Below, in pieces: positions 54,256-63,277 of a DNA stretch of 64,000 bases. The stretch is from Niabella ginsenosidivorans (GTDB taxonomy: Bacteria > Bacteroidota > Bacteroidia > Chitinophagales > Chitinophagaceae): contig NZ_CP015772.1 of the NCBI RefSeq assembly GCF_001654455.1, positions 310,001-374,000 of the forward strand. The letters run 5' to 3'. Each line of letters begins with the position of its first letter. Position 1 is the first letter of the stretch. Below the pieces are notes generated by a model. The model saw only the letters and a program-made list of their open reading frames with translations. It did no database searches and was not told where the DNA came from. The position numbers and the translations under genes were made by a program.

Positions 54256-55674
54256 ATGAAAAAGATAAGAATCCAAACCGAAGTACAGTCCATGCTGGCG
54301 GATGTCTTTACGCCGGTGGGCATTTATCTGCGGCTGCGCGACCGTTTCCGCGACACCATATTGCTGGAAAGTGCAGATAATAATGCCACCAACAACAGCT
54401 GGTCCTTTATTGGTGTGAACGCCATTGCGGGCATAGAGATCATTTCCGGGGACACCATTGATCTGAAATTACCGGGGCAAACCGCCGAAAAAATCCAGCT
54501 TTCCGGAACGCAAAAGATCACAGAAGTGCTGACCGGATTTATGGAGCATTTTGAGATAGAAAAAAATGAAGAACGGGAGGCACGCTATGCACAGGGTTTA
54601 TATGGCTATACCACTTATGATGCTATCCAGTTTTTTGAAACTATTCCTAACAGCCGGTTTAAAAACAGCAGGGAAGATATCCCGCTGATGCGTTATCGCC
54701 TGTATCAGTACGTTATTGCGATCAATCATTTTAAAGATGCGATGTATATACTGGAGAACAGAATGGAGGGCCTTCCGAGCGATAAACCGGCACTGCTTTC
54801 ATTGATTATGGGAAAAGATGTTCCGGTATACCCCTTCCGGGCAGTAGGTGAAGAAAGCTCCAATATGACCGATGAGGAGCACAGGGCCATGGTGCGAAAA
54901 GGCATCGCCCATTGTCATCGCGGGGATGTGTTCCAGATCGTATTAAGCCGGAGATTCAGGCAAAAATTTACCGGTGATGAATTTAACGTATACCGGGCAT
55001 TACGGAATATTAACCCTTCTCCTTATTTGTTTTTCTTTGATTACGGTGATTATAAACTGATGGGCTCATCACCGGAATCTCAATTGATCATCAATCGCAG
55101 AAAGGCCACTATTCATCCTATAGCGGGCACTATTAAACGTACGGGCGATGATAAGACTGATGCAGAGCAAACCCGGCTGCTGGAAAATGATCCCAAGGAA
55201 AACGCAGAGCATGTAATGCTGGTAGATCTTGCAAGGAACGACCTGAGCCGGGGTTGCGGAGATGTACATGTAAGCCATTTTAAAGAGCCGCAGTATTACT
55301 CCCATGTAATCCACCTGGTAAGCGAGGTAAACGGAACCGTATACCCCGATACCAGCCCTTTTGATCTGTTTGGAAAAACATTCCCCGCCGGTACCCTGAG
55401 CGGAGCGCCAAAAATAAAAGCGATGGAGCTCATCAGCGCACTGGAACCTACGGCCCGCAGCTTCTATGGCGGTGCCATCGGGTTTATGGGTTTCGACGGA
55501 AGCTGCAACCAGGCCATTATGATCCGCAGCTTCCTGAGCCGCGGAAATACCTTAACAAGACAGGCCGGCGGAGGCATTGTAGCCGCCAGTAACCCGGAAG
55601 GAGAACTGCAGGAGGTCATTAACAAACTGGGAGCCTTAAAAAAGGCGATTACTGAAGCAGAAAAGATCGTTTAA
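54256..55674 (+). CDS. trpE: Anthranilate synthase component I
   Basis: The ATG at 54256 (MKKIRIQTEV) fits the family N terminus better than the ATG at 54241; it gives 472 residues. Seen: MGSSPESQL near 266, PIAGTIKRTGDD near 285, VMLVDLARNDL near 320 and AGTLSGAPKIKAMELI near 380, all chorismate-binding-domain motifs. With TrpG it converts chorismate and glutamine to anthranilate, the first step of tryptophan synthesis. It is controlled by the upstream attenuator and heads trpEGDCF. Confidence 0.95.
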   Translation: MKKIRIQTEVQSMLADVFTPVGIYLRLRDRFRDTILLESADNNATNNSWSFIGVNAIAGIEIISGDTIDLKLPGQTAEKIQLSGTQKITEVLTGFMEHFEIEKNEEREARYAQGLYGYTTYDAIQFFETIPNSRFKNSREDIPLMRYRLYQYVIAINHFKDAMYILENRMEGLPSDKPALLSLIMGKDVPVYPFRAVGEESSNMTDEEHRAMVRKGIAHCHRGDVFQIVLSRRFRQKFTGDEFNVYRALRNINPSPYLFFFDYGDYKLMGSSPESQLIINRRKATIHPIAGTIKRTGDDKTDAEQTRLLENDPKENAEHVMLVDLARNDLSRGCGDVHVSHFKEPQYYSHVIHLVSEVNGTVYPDTSPFDLFGKTFPAGTLSGAPKIKAMELISALEPTARSFYGGAIGFMGFDGSCNQAIMIRSFLSRGNTLTRQAGGGIVAASNPEGELQEVINKLGALKKAITEAEKIV

Positions 55675-55710
55675 CATTTTATGAACTCAACTGAAATCTG
55701 AAGCCTCAAA

Positions 55711-56280
55711 ATGAAACTACTCGTTTTTGATAATTATGATTCCTTCACTTATAACCTGGTGCATATGGTAGAGAAGATCCTGCACCAGAAAGTAGATGTG
55801 TTCCGGAATGACCAGATCCCGCTGGAAGCGGTCAAACAATATGATAAAATTATTTTATCACCAGGGCCGGGTCTGCCGGAAGAGTCGGGATTATTATTAC
55901 CACTGATAAAAGAATATGCAGCTTCCAAATCCATATTAGGCGTTTGTTTGGGGCAACAGGCAATCGGCGAAGTATTTGGCGGTACTTTGTATAACCTGCC
56001 AAAAGTGTATCATGGTATTGCTACCAACTGCACTGTCATTAAGCGTATGGGGCCCCTGTTTAATGGAATTCCGGATCATTTTGAGATAGGTCGTTACCAT
56101 TCCTGGGTGGTATCCCGAGAAAATTTTCCGGAAGAGCTGGAAATAACGGCTGTTGATGATAACGATATGATCATGGCATTGCAACATAAGCAATATGATG
56201 TACAGGGGGTACAGTTTCACCCGGAAAGCGTATTAACGCCGATGGGGGAAACGATTATCCGGAACTGGCTGAAGGATTAA
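55711..56280 (+). CDS. trpG: Anthranilate synthase component II (glutamine amidotransferase)
   Basis: The 189-residue class I amidotransferase has the FDNYDSFTYNLVH start, SPGPGLPEESG near 51, the nucleophile Cys in LGVCLGQQAIGE near 80, and the His/Glu pair in QFHPESVLTP near 172. It supplies ammonia to TrpE in the cytoplasm. A para-aminobenzoate role shared with folate synthesis is possible, but the trp context is clear. It starts 36 bases after trpE. Confidence 0.95.
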   Translation: MKLLVFDNYDSFTYNLVHMVEKILHQKVDVFRNDQIPLEAVKQYDKIILSPGPGLPEESGLLLPLIKEYAASKSILGVCLGQQAIGEVFGGTLYNLPKVYHGIATNCTVIKRMGPLFNGIPDHFEIGRYHSWVVSRENFPEELEITAVDDNDMIMALQHKQYDVQGVQFHPESVLTPMGETIIRNWLKD

Positions 56281-56500
56281 TTTGAAAACCCGGGAATTTG
56301 ATGATTTGATAATGGAATACGATTGATAGTTCATAGTCGATGGTCCATGGTTTTCCGCTCCTACGGAGCGGCCTGTTTGTAACAAACGAAAACAGAAATA
56401 GAGCCGCGTAGCAACGATAGATTAGTAATAACCGGGACGATGAAGTGTGCGACGCAAGATGGCTGCCATTTGCACAACTGCCGGTACAAAAATAAAATGA
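56281..56500. repeat. Palindromic repeat insert between trpG and trpD
   Basis: CCGCTCC-TAC-GGAGCGG (56355-56371) and GTTTGT-A-ACAAAC (56375-56387) are perfect hairpins in a 220-base gap inside the operon. The following AGAGCCGCGTAGCAACGATA text recalls a repeat class common in Bacteroidota intergenic DNA. No T run follows the hairpins. Confidence 0.55.
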
Positions 56501-57493
56501 ATGAAAAGAATATTATCGCTCTTATTTGAGCATAAAACGCTGGACAGGGCCACTGCAAAAGAAGTGCTGGTGAATATTGGCAAAGGGGTTTATAATGAGC
56601 ACGAGATCACTTCTTTTATGACCGTGTACCTGATGCGGAGCATCTCCCTGCAGGAGTTGCAGGGCTTCCAGGATGCTCTGCTGGAATTGTGTGTGCCCCT
56701 GGATTTTAATGGCATCGATACCATTGATATTGTTGGTACGGGCGGTGATGGGAAAAACACGTTTAATATTTCCACCCTCTCCTGTTTTGTTGTTGCAGGC
56801 ACAGGGCACAAGGTTACCAAACATGGTAATTATGGCGCATCTACGGTTAGCGGTGCTTCCAATGTGGTAGAGTCGATGGGCTACCGGTTTAAAAACAACA
56901 ACGCTGCATTAACGCGCGAGCTGGAAGCGGCAAACATCTGTTTTTTGCACGCTCCCCAGTTTCACCCGGCCTTAAAGAACGTAGGCCCTATCCGTAAGAA
57001 CCTGGGTATGCGTACCTTTTTTAATATGCTCGGCCCATTGGTAAATCCTGCATTCCCGTCGTTCAGCATTATAGGTGTATATAATTTGGAAATGGCGCGT
57101 TTGTATAATTATTTAATGCAGCAGCAATCAAAACATTTTGCCATTGTGCACGGGCTGGACGGGTATGACGAAATTTCATTGACCGGCGATTCAAAAGTGA
57201 TCACCGCAACAGGAGAACAGGTCTTATCAGCAATGGAACTGGGCGGCAGGGAAGTAAAGCCGGAGTCGATCAGAGGAGGCACTACCGTGGAAGAGGCTGC
57301 AAAAATATTTTCGGCTATTATCCGGGGCAAAGGAACGCCCGAACAGGAAGCGGTGGTACTGGCTAATTCGGCTATTGCATTACAGGTTACAGGCGTATAT
57401 CCCAATTATGCGGATGCATTTGAGGCGGCAAAGGAAAGCCTCCGGTCGGGCAGGGCATATGAGTGCCTGCAAAAATTAATTGCGTTGCAGTAG
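56501..57493 (+). CDS. trpD: Anthranilate phosphoribosyltransferase
   Basis: The 330 residues match stand-alone TrpD, which transfers phosphoribose from PRPP to anthranilate. Seen: DIVGTGGDGKNTFNIST near 76-92 (PRPP loop), KHGNYGASTVSGASNVVE near 106-123, and NLGMRTFFNMLGPLVNPA near 162-179. It follows the repeat-filled 220-base gap after trpG and is separated from trpC by 47 bases rich in CAGTAATC-like microrepeats. Confidence 0.95.
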   Translation: MKRILSLLFEHKTLDRATAKEVLVNIGKGVYNEHEITSFMTVYLMRSISLQELQGFQDALLELCVPLDFNGIDTIDIVGTGGDGKNTFNISTLSCFVVAGTGHKVTKHGNYGASTVSGASNVVESMGYRFKNNNAALTRELEAANICFLHAPQFHPALKNVGPIRKNLGMRTFFNMLGPLVNPAFPSFSIIGVYNLEMARLYNYLMQQQSKHFAIVHGLDGYDEISLTGDSKVITATGEQVLSAMELGGREVKPESIRGGTTVEEAAKIFSAIIRGKGTPEQEAVVLANSAIALQVTGVYPNYADAFEAAKESLRSGRAYECLQKLIALQ

Positions 57494-57540
57494 AGTGATC
57501 AGATATCAGTAGTCAGTAATCAGTAATCTCAAATAAGACC

Positions 57541-58344
57541 ATGAACATTCTTGATACTATAATTGAACATAAAAGAACAGAGGTAGCAGAACGGAAAGCC
57601 CATACATCTGTTAAACAATTAGAAAGTACTCCTGCGTTCCAGCTGCCGGTATATTCACTGGCCGCATCGCTGCAACAACCGGGCAGTACGGGCATCATTG
57701 CAGAGTTTAAAAGAAGGTCTCCTTCTAAGGGATTTATTAATAAAGATGCAGATGTGGCTGCCATTACCGGAGCTTATGCCCGATGCGGGGCAGCGGCTAT
57801 ATCAGTCTTAACGGATGCTCAGTTCTTTGGCGGCTCATTGGCAGATCTGGAAACAGCAAGAAGAAATGCACTGCCCGTTTTGCGTAAGGATTTTATCATT
57901 GATGAGTACCAGATCGCAGAGGCAAAATCGGTCGGTGCGGATATCATTCTGCTGATCGCCGCCTGTCTGTCGCCTGCGGAGGTGGAGCGCTTAGCTGGTT
58001 TTGCAAATTCCCTGGGACTGGAAACCATACTGGAGCTGCATGCAGAGGAAGAGCTGGGGCATATTTGTGCGGCAACAAAAATTGTTGGCATTAATAACCG
58101 CGATTTGAAAACCTTTAAAGTGGATATAGAGCGCAGTCTGAAAATGGCGGAAAAAATTCCCGGCGACAGGATAAAGATCGCGGAGAGCGGGATTGACAAG
58201 ATCGAAGATATTCTGTTGTTCCGGGAAAACGGTTTTAAAGGATTCCTGATAGGAGAATATTTTATGAAACAGGAGAACCCGCCCCGGGCTTTTGAAAATT
58301 TTGTAACCACATTAAGAGCAGGCTATGAACAAAACCCTGGTTAA
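57541..58344 (+). CDS. trpC: Indole-3-glycerol-phosphate synthase
   Basis: The 267-residue TIM barrel closes the indole ring from carboxyphenylaminodeoxyribulose phosphate. Seen: IIAEFKRRSPSKG near 50-62 (catalytic Glu and Lys), VLTDAQFFGGS near 90, LPVLRKDFIIDEYQI near 108 (Lys), ILLIAACL near 137, and IVGINNRDLKTF near 180. It overlaps trpF by 20 bases, so the two are translationally coupled as separate proteins. Confidence 0.95.
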   Translation: MNILDTIIEHKRTEVAERKAHTSVKQLESTPAFQLPVYSLAASLQQPGSTGIIAEFKRRSPSKGFINKDADVAAITGAYARCGAAAISVLTDAQFFGGSLADLETARRNALPVLRKDFIIDEYQIAEAKSVGADIILLIAACLSPAEVERLAGFANSLGLETILELHAEEELGHICAATKIVGINNRDLKTFKVDIERSLKMAEKIPGDRIKIAESGIDKIEDILLFRENGFKGFLIGEYFMKQENPPRAFENFVTTLRAGYEQNPG

Positions 58345-58960
58345 GGTTTGCGGCATCACGGAGCTGGCACAGGCGGAACAGCTGCGCAACCTGGGCGTTG
58401 ACTATGCCGGGTTTATTTTCTATGCCCCTTCTCCAAGATACATGGTCGGCAAGATTGAGCCGGCAGCCTTAAGAAGGCTTAAAGGAATACAAAAAGTGGG
58501 CGTATTTGTAAATGCGGCAGCGAATGAAATAGAAGAGGCCGTTGAGGCATACGGACTGGATGCCGTTCAGCTGCACGGGGAAGAAACACCCGCACAGGCC
58601 GGTTCATTAAATGCCCGTATACAAGTAATAAAAGCATTTCGGATTTCAGGTGATGAAGAGGTAAAGACCCTGACCGGCCCTTATGCTGCGGCTGTCACTG
58701 CGTTCCTGTTTGATACAAAGGCAAAGGCCTATGGTGGAACCGGTCAGCAGTTTGACTGGTCAGTATTAAAAACGGCGCAATTCAGCAGGCCCTTTTTCTT
58801 AAGCGGTGGCATTGGCCCGGATGATGTGGCTGCAGTAAAAGCTTTCCTGACTGAAAACAAGGTATATGCATTAGATGTGAACAGTAAATTTGAAACGGCC
58901 CAGGGAATTAAAGATCTGGCACTTATTCAACAATTTCTTAATGGCCTGAAAGGGCTGTAA
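58325..58960 (+). CDS. trpF: Phosphoribosylanthranilate isomerase
   Basis: The 211-residue TIM barrel carries the catalytic Cys in KVCGITE near 8-13, GFIFYAPSPRYM near 29-40, VQLHGEE near 80 and the late Asp in LDVNSKFE near 180. It catalyses the Amadori step between TrpD and TrpC. It is the last trp gene present; trpB and trpA do not follow, an acetyltransferase does. Confidence 0.95.
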   Translation: MNKTLVKVCGITELAQAEQLRNLGVDYAGFIFYAPSPRYMVGKIEPAALRRLKGIQKVGVFVNAAANEIEEAVEAYGLDAVQLHGEETPAQAGSLNARIQVIKAFRISGDEEVKTLTGPYAAAVTAFLFDTKAKAYGGTGQQFDWSVLKTAQFSRPFFLSGGIGPDDVAAVKAFLTENKVYALDVNSKFETAQGIKDLALIQQFLNGLKGL

Positions 58961-59022
58961 AGTCTTAAAAAGCCCGCTTGCTGCCTTTTAAAACGGACAG
59001 TGTTAGCGATCAATACATCTTT

Positions 59023-59499
59023 ATGCAAAATAGCATTCTGAGAACAGCAGCTAAAAAAGACCTGCCTGCCATATTGCAGTTACAAAAGCTGTGTTACCTG
59101 TCTGAAGCAGCCATTTATAATGATGATACCATTGAGCCCCTTACTCAAACAATAGAAGATCTGTACAGGAGTTTTGATAACGGTGAATTATTCCTTATTG
59201 CCGTATGCAATGATCAGATTACAGGATCTGTAAGAGGCGTTGTTAAAAAAAGTACCGGGCATATCAATAAATTAATTGTTGCTCCGTCCTTTCAGAATAA
59301 GGGCATTGGCAAACAGTTGATGACAGCCATAGAAACGCAGCTTGCGCCGGTAAACCGGTATGAATTATTTACGGGTCACAAGAGTGAAAAGAATCTATAT
59401 TTATACCAAAAGCTGAATTATACCATTTATCAGACCCGGAAGATCCACGATGGATTGTCGCTGGTTTTTCTGGAAAAGCCTGGTAGTCCGTTGTGCTGA
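59023..59499 (+). CDS. GNAT-family N-acetyltransferase
   Basis: The ATG at 59023 gives 158 residues; an open TTG lies at 58978. The GNAT fold is visible: an N-terminal LRTAAKKDLPAILQLQKLCY, then HINKLIVAPSFQNKGIGKQL near 80-99 with the acetyl-CoA loop QNKGIGK, and NLYLYQKLNYTIYQ near 125. The acceptor is unknown. It lies 62 bases after trpF in the same direction and may be cotranscribed by position only. Confidence 0.8.
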   Translation: MQNSILRTAAKKDLPAILQLQKLCYLSEAAIYNDDTIEPLTQTIEDLYRSFDNGELFLIAVCNDQITGSVRGVVKKSTGHINKLIVAPSFQNKGIGKQLMTAIETQLAPVNRYELFTGHKSEKNLYLYQKLNYTIYQTRKIHDGLSLVFLEKPGSPLC

Positions 59500-59592
59500 T
59501 CTTTCTGCCGGTATAGAATACTCCTGTTCTGCAAGCCTTCTTTATCTCATCCCGGCAAGCCGGAACGATGCATCCAACTGATTAAAAAGGGC

Positions 59593-59600
59593 TATTTTTG
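59593..59600 (+). promoter_or_regulatory. Putative plsC promoter -7 box
   Basis: TATTTTTG matches TAnnTTTG and lies 21 bases before the acyltransferase ATG. I see no good -33 box. Confidence 0.4.
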
Positions 59601-59621
59601 AACCACTTTAATAAAGGCTGA

Positions 59622-60356
59622 ATGAATATTTTTAAAGAAATAGCAGGAAGAGTGTGTGCTGCGTGGGCTTTAATAACTTTTATCATCACTTTTATCCTTA
59701 TTCTGCCCTTTGCATTAATTTCCTACCTGTTTAAAGAACCTGCATCAACCGCTTATTTTACAAAAGTGTCAAAAATATGGATGCGGGTGTGGATGTTCCT
59801 TATCGGCTGCCCGTTGCGGATCTGCGGCACCGGTAATTTTGAAAAGGGGAAAAGCTATATTGTTACCTGCAATCATAATTCGTTACTGGACATTTCGCTC
59901 TCATCGGCTTTTATCCCCGGGCCTAATAAAACCATTGCCAAGAACAGTTTTGCCAAAATACCCGTTTTTGGCTGGTATTATTCAAAAGGCTCTGTACTGG
60001 TTGACCGTAAAAGTGAAAAAAGCCGTAAGCAGAGCATTGAAAAAATGAAAGCGGTTTTAAAGGCCGGTATGCATATGTGCATTTACCCGGAAGGAACGCG
60101 TAACCGCACCGGTGAATTATTAAAACCTTTCTATAACGGGGCGTTTAAGCTGGCGGCAGATACCGGACACGCCATTATTCCGGGGGTAATCATTGGCACC
60201 AAAACAGCCGTTCCGCTGAGTAAGCCTTTTTTTTTCCTGCCACGCAGACTGGAGATCCATTTTTTAGAACCTGTAGCAGTTGGTAATAAAACGGCTGGCG
60301 TATTGAAAGAAGAAGTATTTCACATCATGCAGGATTATCTCCTGCAGCATCAATAG
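59622..60356 (+). CDS. plsC: 1-acyl-sn-glycerol-3-phosphate acyltransferase
   Basis: The 244-residue membrane enzyme has a first helix near 12-35, the acyltransferase motif CNHNSLLD near 83-90 (HX4D form), SVLVDRKSEKSR near 123, and PEGTRNRTGEL near 152. It adds the second acyl chain to lysophosphatidate in phospholipid synthesis. Its last seven bases overlap the 3' end of the convergent lptD gene. Confidence 0.88.
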   Translation: MNIFKEIAGRVCAAWALITFIITFILILPFALISYLFKEPASTAYFTKVSKIWMRVWMFLIGCPLRICGTGNFEKGKSYIVTCNHNSLLDISLSSAFIPGPNKTIAKNSFAKIPVFGWYYSKGSVLVDRKSEKSRKQSIEKMKAVLKAGMHMCIYPEGTRNRTGELLKPFYNGAFKLAADTGHAIIPGVIIGTKTAVPLSKPFFFLPRRLEIHFLEPVAVGNKTAGVLKEEVFHIMQDYLLQHQ

Positions 60357-63163
60357 GATGTGCCGTTATAAAAAGAACGGTTGCGGTTGATCTTCAGATC
60401 CTGCAATAGTCCTGCCTTGGGGCTGATGGTGAAGTTAAAATAACGGTAAATACCTACCGGTGTTACGTTCACAGATAATTGCCAGCAGTGCAGGTCCCTG
60501 GAAATGGACATGCTGAATGTCTGGATCTTATTGGTATTAAAATCATAGTAGCCGTTTACGCTGAAGTTCCACTTTGGCGTTAAATTGAAGCTCCCGTTAA
60601 AGCTCGTACTGGAAGTAATACCGTTGTATTGTGCATTATAAGCCCCGGTAACCCTGCTGGGGCGGGTATAGGTTAAAGAGTAAGAAAGGTTAATGGACCA
60701 GGGGGTATTAAAATCAACAAATTCCGCCGGGTTCTGCTGCATATATTCTAATAGGCGCTGCTGGTCTGCCTGCAGCATCGGGTCATTCATCTGCTGGTTG
60801 ATCATTTCCTGCCGTTGTTTGGCCTTATTGGCATCCTTGGGCTTGCTCTGGAAGCTGGTGCTCATGGAAACACTGGCGCTGGTAAGCGTACCGATATTAA
60901 ATCTTCCACCCTGCCAGGCATAATTTTTTGTAGGAATACCGTTTGCGTCAAGCCGGTAAGGAGTAATGATCCCGTTGGCACTGAGGTTGATTTTATCAAA
61001 AAGATTGGTGCGGAAATACAGGTTAAAAGGGGAAAGCTTCATGGAGTCCGCAAACATATTATAGGAAGAAGTAAAGCCAAATCCATCGATCAGCCGGATT
61101 TTTTTAAACCCGTTCTCGTCTACTTTTGAGTCGGAATTACCATCAGTATCCGTGCTGTCCGAGCCCGATTGCTTTTTCCCCTTTTTAGCCCGCACCTTCA
61201 TTTCCAGGTTATTGTCAAGTCCAAAATTGATCCCCCCGAATTTTCGCGCTGTAAAAATGTCTACAGGACGGGAATACAACCCCGCCAGCTTATCATAATA
61301 AACATAAGAGGCCGTATCGCCCACACCGATCTTTACCCGTTGATAGTTGCCTTTATTCAGATCCGGTGTATAGCTTAGGGATACAGTAGGCCTTACAACG
61401 TGCCGGATAGCCACCAGGTTTTTATTTTTAAAATTATACTGGCCATACAGCGCGGTGTTAAAGCTGATGCCCATGCTCATCTGCTGTTTCAGGTTGATTC
61501 CTTTTACATTGTGGGCAATAACGGTATCCAGCGATTGTATCCATTCATAAGTTGCTTTTCTGTCAACCAGCTGTTGCGAATATGAAATAGAAGGCGCTAT
61601 CATTACCGCCCCACCCAGTATCGGGGGTAAGGAAAGGGTAATGGGAATACTTTGGTTGGCGTTCCACTGAAGGGTATCCAGCATTCTTCTGAGCGTGGAA
61701 CGGTGCAGGATTGTATCCGGCAGCTCGTAAAAAGCCACGGCATTCTGAAAACTTCCCTGGTAGCCGATTCCCAGTTGTTCATACCATTTTTTAACGCCCG
61801 CAGATTCCTTTTTCTGAAACGGATATACGGTATTTACCGTAAATGCCGCGTTGGGAAAATTGATGGTTACTAACCGTGCCGCGTTATTCTGATTATGGTT
61901 GGCGCTGACTGTAAAGCTAAAAGGCTTGTCCTGCCAGGTTTTGGAATAAGTAATGGAAGAACCTGCCGTATTATTATAGTTCATCAGGTTACTGTTAGGT
62001 ATATTTTCATTATACCTTGTAGAGCTGGCATTTACGTTTGCAGAAAAGCTTACGCCGGGTCTTGAGCGGGTATCTGATGAATGAGACCAGTTTACGGTAT
62101 ACGTATTGGTATGGTAATAATCCGGGTCTCCCGGAAAGTTCCGGCGGGTACTCTGCAGGCCAAAATTAAAGGAACCCTGATATTTATATCTTTTGCGGTA
62201 AGTGGGTTGTACGTTTACCGACCAGCTTCCGTAGGAATAAATATTTCCGTAAACCTGGGCATCCCAGTAGTCATTGATGACCTGGTAATAGCCCAGGCGG
62301 GACAGACCAAGGCCCATCTGGTCATTTCTTTCAAAAGAGGGGGATAAAATGCCGGAATGCCTTCCCTGGTACAAAGGAAAAATGCCAAAAGGCAGGTAAA
62401 TAGGTACCGGAACGGAATCAAATTCCGGCCGGATGGCCCCTGTAACCGCTAATTTTTTGTTAATGATTTTTGATCTCCGGGCTCTGAAGCCAAAATGCGG
62501 ATGATCCAGGTTGCAGGTTGTAAAAAAGGTGCCCAGTCCGTACATGGTGCGTGCGTCTACCTTTTTAACAATATCTGCGTGAACAAACATTTCGCCCTGC
62601 TGGGTAATGGTTCCCTTTGTAATACCCTGCTGGGTTTTAAAGTTATATTCCATGTGTTCGCTCTTGAACTCATTGTCGGCCTGTTTCATATCCGCATAGT
62701 CGCTTATTTCCCCGGTGCTGTCCCTGCCTGCGGCTGCGGAGATCATATGCTTATCCTGGTTAACGGAAATGCTGGGCGCTGTTAAGGTCATATCCTCATA
62801 TTCAGTTTTGGCTTTCCCGTAAAGATTCATGATTTTGGAATCCATAAAGCCTACAATGGAATCCTGTGCATAATATTTAACAGGCCCGCTGAGCGTGTCT
62901 TTTGATATTTTTAAAGTAAAAGTGTCTGTTGATACTTTTCGGCCGGTATCTGTTGACAAATTGGAAGAATCGGTTATCTTTAGCGTATCTTTTACGGGGA
63001 TTGTATCATTTATGGATTTTTGGGGAACGGTGTCTTTGAATAAATGAGGCAGGGAGCCACTAAAACCGGCATTAGTATTAGTGGCAAGATTTTTTTTAGC
63101 AGCTATCAATATCATAGCCGTTAGAAACAATACAACAAAATAAATTCTTTTAAATTTGCGCAT
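60350..63163 (-). CDS. lptD: LPS-assembly outer-membrane protein LptD (Bacteroidota type)
   Basis: The ATG at 63163 gives 937 residues; an ATG at 63202 is upstream of the promoter box. After the signal peptide (FKRIYFVVLFLTAMILIAAK) comes a Ser/Thr/Asp-rich linker, an OstA-like beta-jellyroll (about 85-215; GKAKTEYEDMTLTAPSISV, QGITKGTITQQGEMFVHAD), then a large barrel with PVPIYLPFGIFPLYQGRHSG near 255 and many aromatic strands. It inserts lipopolysaccharide into the outer leaflet with LptE. It is divergent from the amidase gene. Confidence 0.87.
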   Translation of the reverse strand: MRKFKRIYFVVLFLTAMILIAAKKNLATNTNAGFSGSLPHLFKDTVPQKSINDTIPVKDTLKITDSSNLSTDTGRKVSTDTFTLKISKDTLSGPVKYYAQDSIVGFMDSKIMNLYGKAKTEYEDMTLTAPSISVNQDKHMISAAAGRDSTGEISDYADMKQADNEFKSEHMEYNFKTQQGITKGTITQQGEMFVHADIVKKVDARTMYGLGTFFTTCNLDHPHFGFRARRSKIINKKLAVTGAIRPEFDSVPVPIYLPFGIFPLYQGRHSGILSPSFERNDQMGLGLSRLGYYQVINDYWDAQVYGNIYSYGSWSVNVQPTYRKRYKYQGSFNFGLQSTRRNFPGDPDYYHTNTYTVNWSHSSDTRSRPGVSFSANVNASSTRYNENIPNSNLMNYNNTAGSSITYSKTWQDKPFSFTVSANHNQNNAARLVTINFPNAAFTVNTVYPFQKKESAGVKKWYEQLGIGYQGSFQNAVAFYELPDTILHRSTLRRMLDTLQWNANQSIPITLSLPPILGGAVMIAPSISYSQQLVDRKATYEWIQSLDTVIAHNVKGINLKQQMSMGISFNTALYGQYNFKNKNLVAIRHVVRPTVSLSYTPDLNKGNYQRVKIGVGDTASYVYYDKLAGLYSRPVDIFTARKFGGINFGLDNNLEMKVRAKKGKKQSGSDSTDTDGNSDSKVDENGFKKIRLIDGFGFTSSYNMFADSMKLSPFNLYFRTNLFDKINLSANGIITPYRLDANGIPTKNYAWQGGRFNIGTLTSASVSMSTSFQSKPKDANKAKQRQEMINQQMNDPMLQADQQRLLEYMQQNPAEFVDFNTPWSINLSYSLTYTRPSRVTGAYNAQYNGITSSTSFNGSFNLTPKWNFSVNGYYDFNTNKIQTFSMSISRDLHCWQLSVNVTPVGIYRYFNFTISPKAGLLQDLKINRNRSFYNGTSY

Positions 63164-63184
63164 TAAGGTTTGCTCAAGTACGGG

Positions 63185-63192
63185 CAAATGTA
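63185..63192 (-). promoter_or_regulatory. lptD promoter -7 box
   Basis: On the minus strand it reads TACATTTG, an exact TAnnTTTG match 21 bases before the preferred ATG at 63163. It rules against the upstream ATG at 63202. Confidence 0.55.
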
Positions 63193-63277
63193 TAAATAAC
63201 ATAGTAAAGATTTTGTGAAGCTTGTAATTAAATTATGTATGGGCAATAATTACCGGCTTCTTCAGTTTAGATGAAAT

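Noticed and set aside
63164-63202. Upstream ATG for lptD
   Set aside because: The TACATTTG promoter box lies between it and the ATG at 63163, and the later start gives a normal signal peptide.
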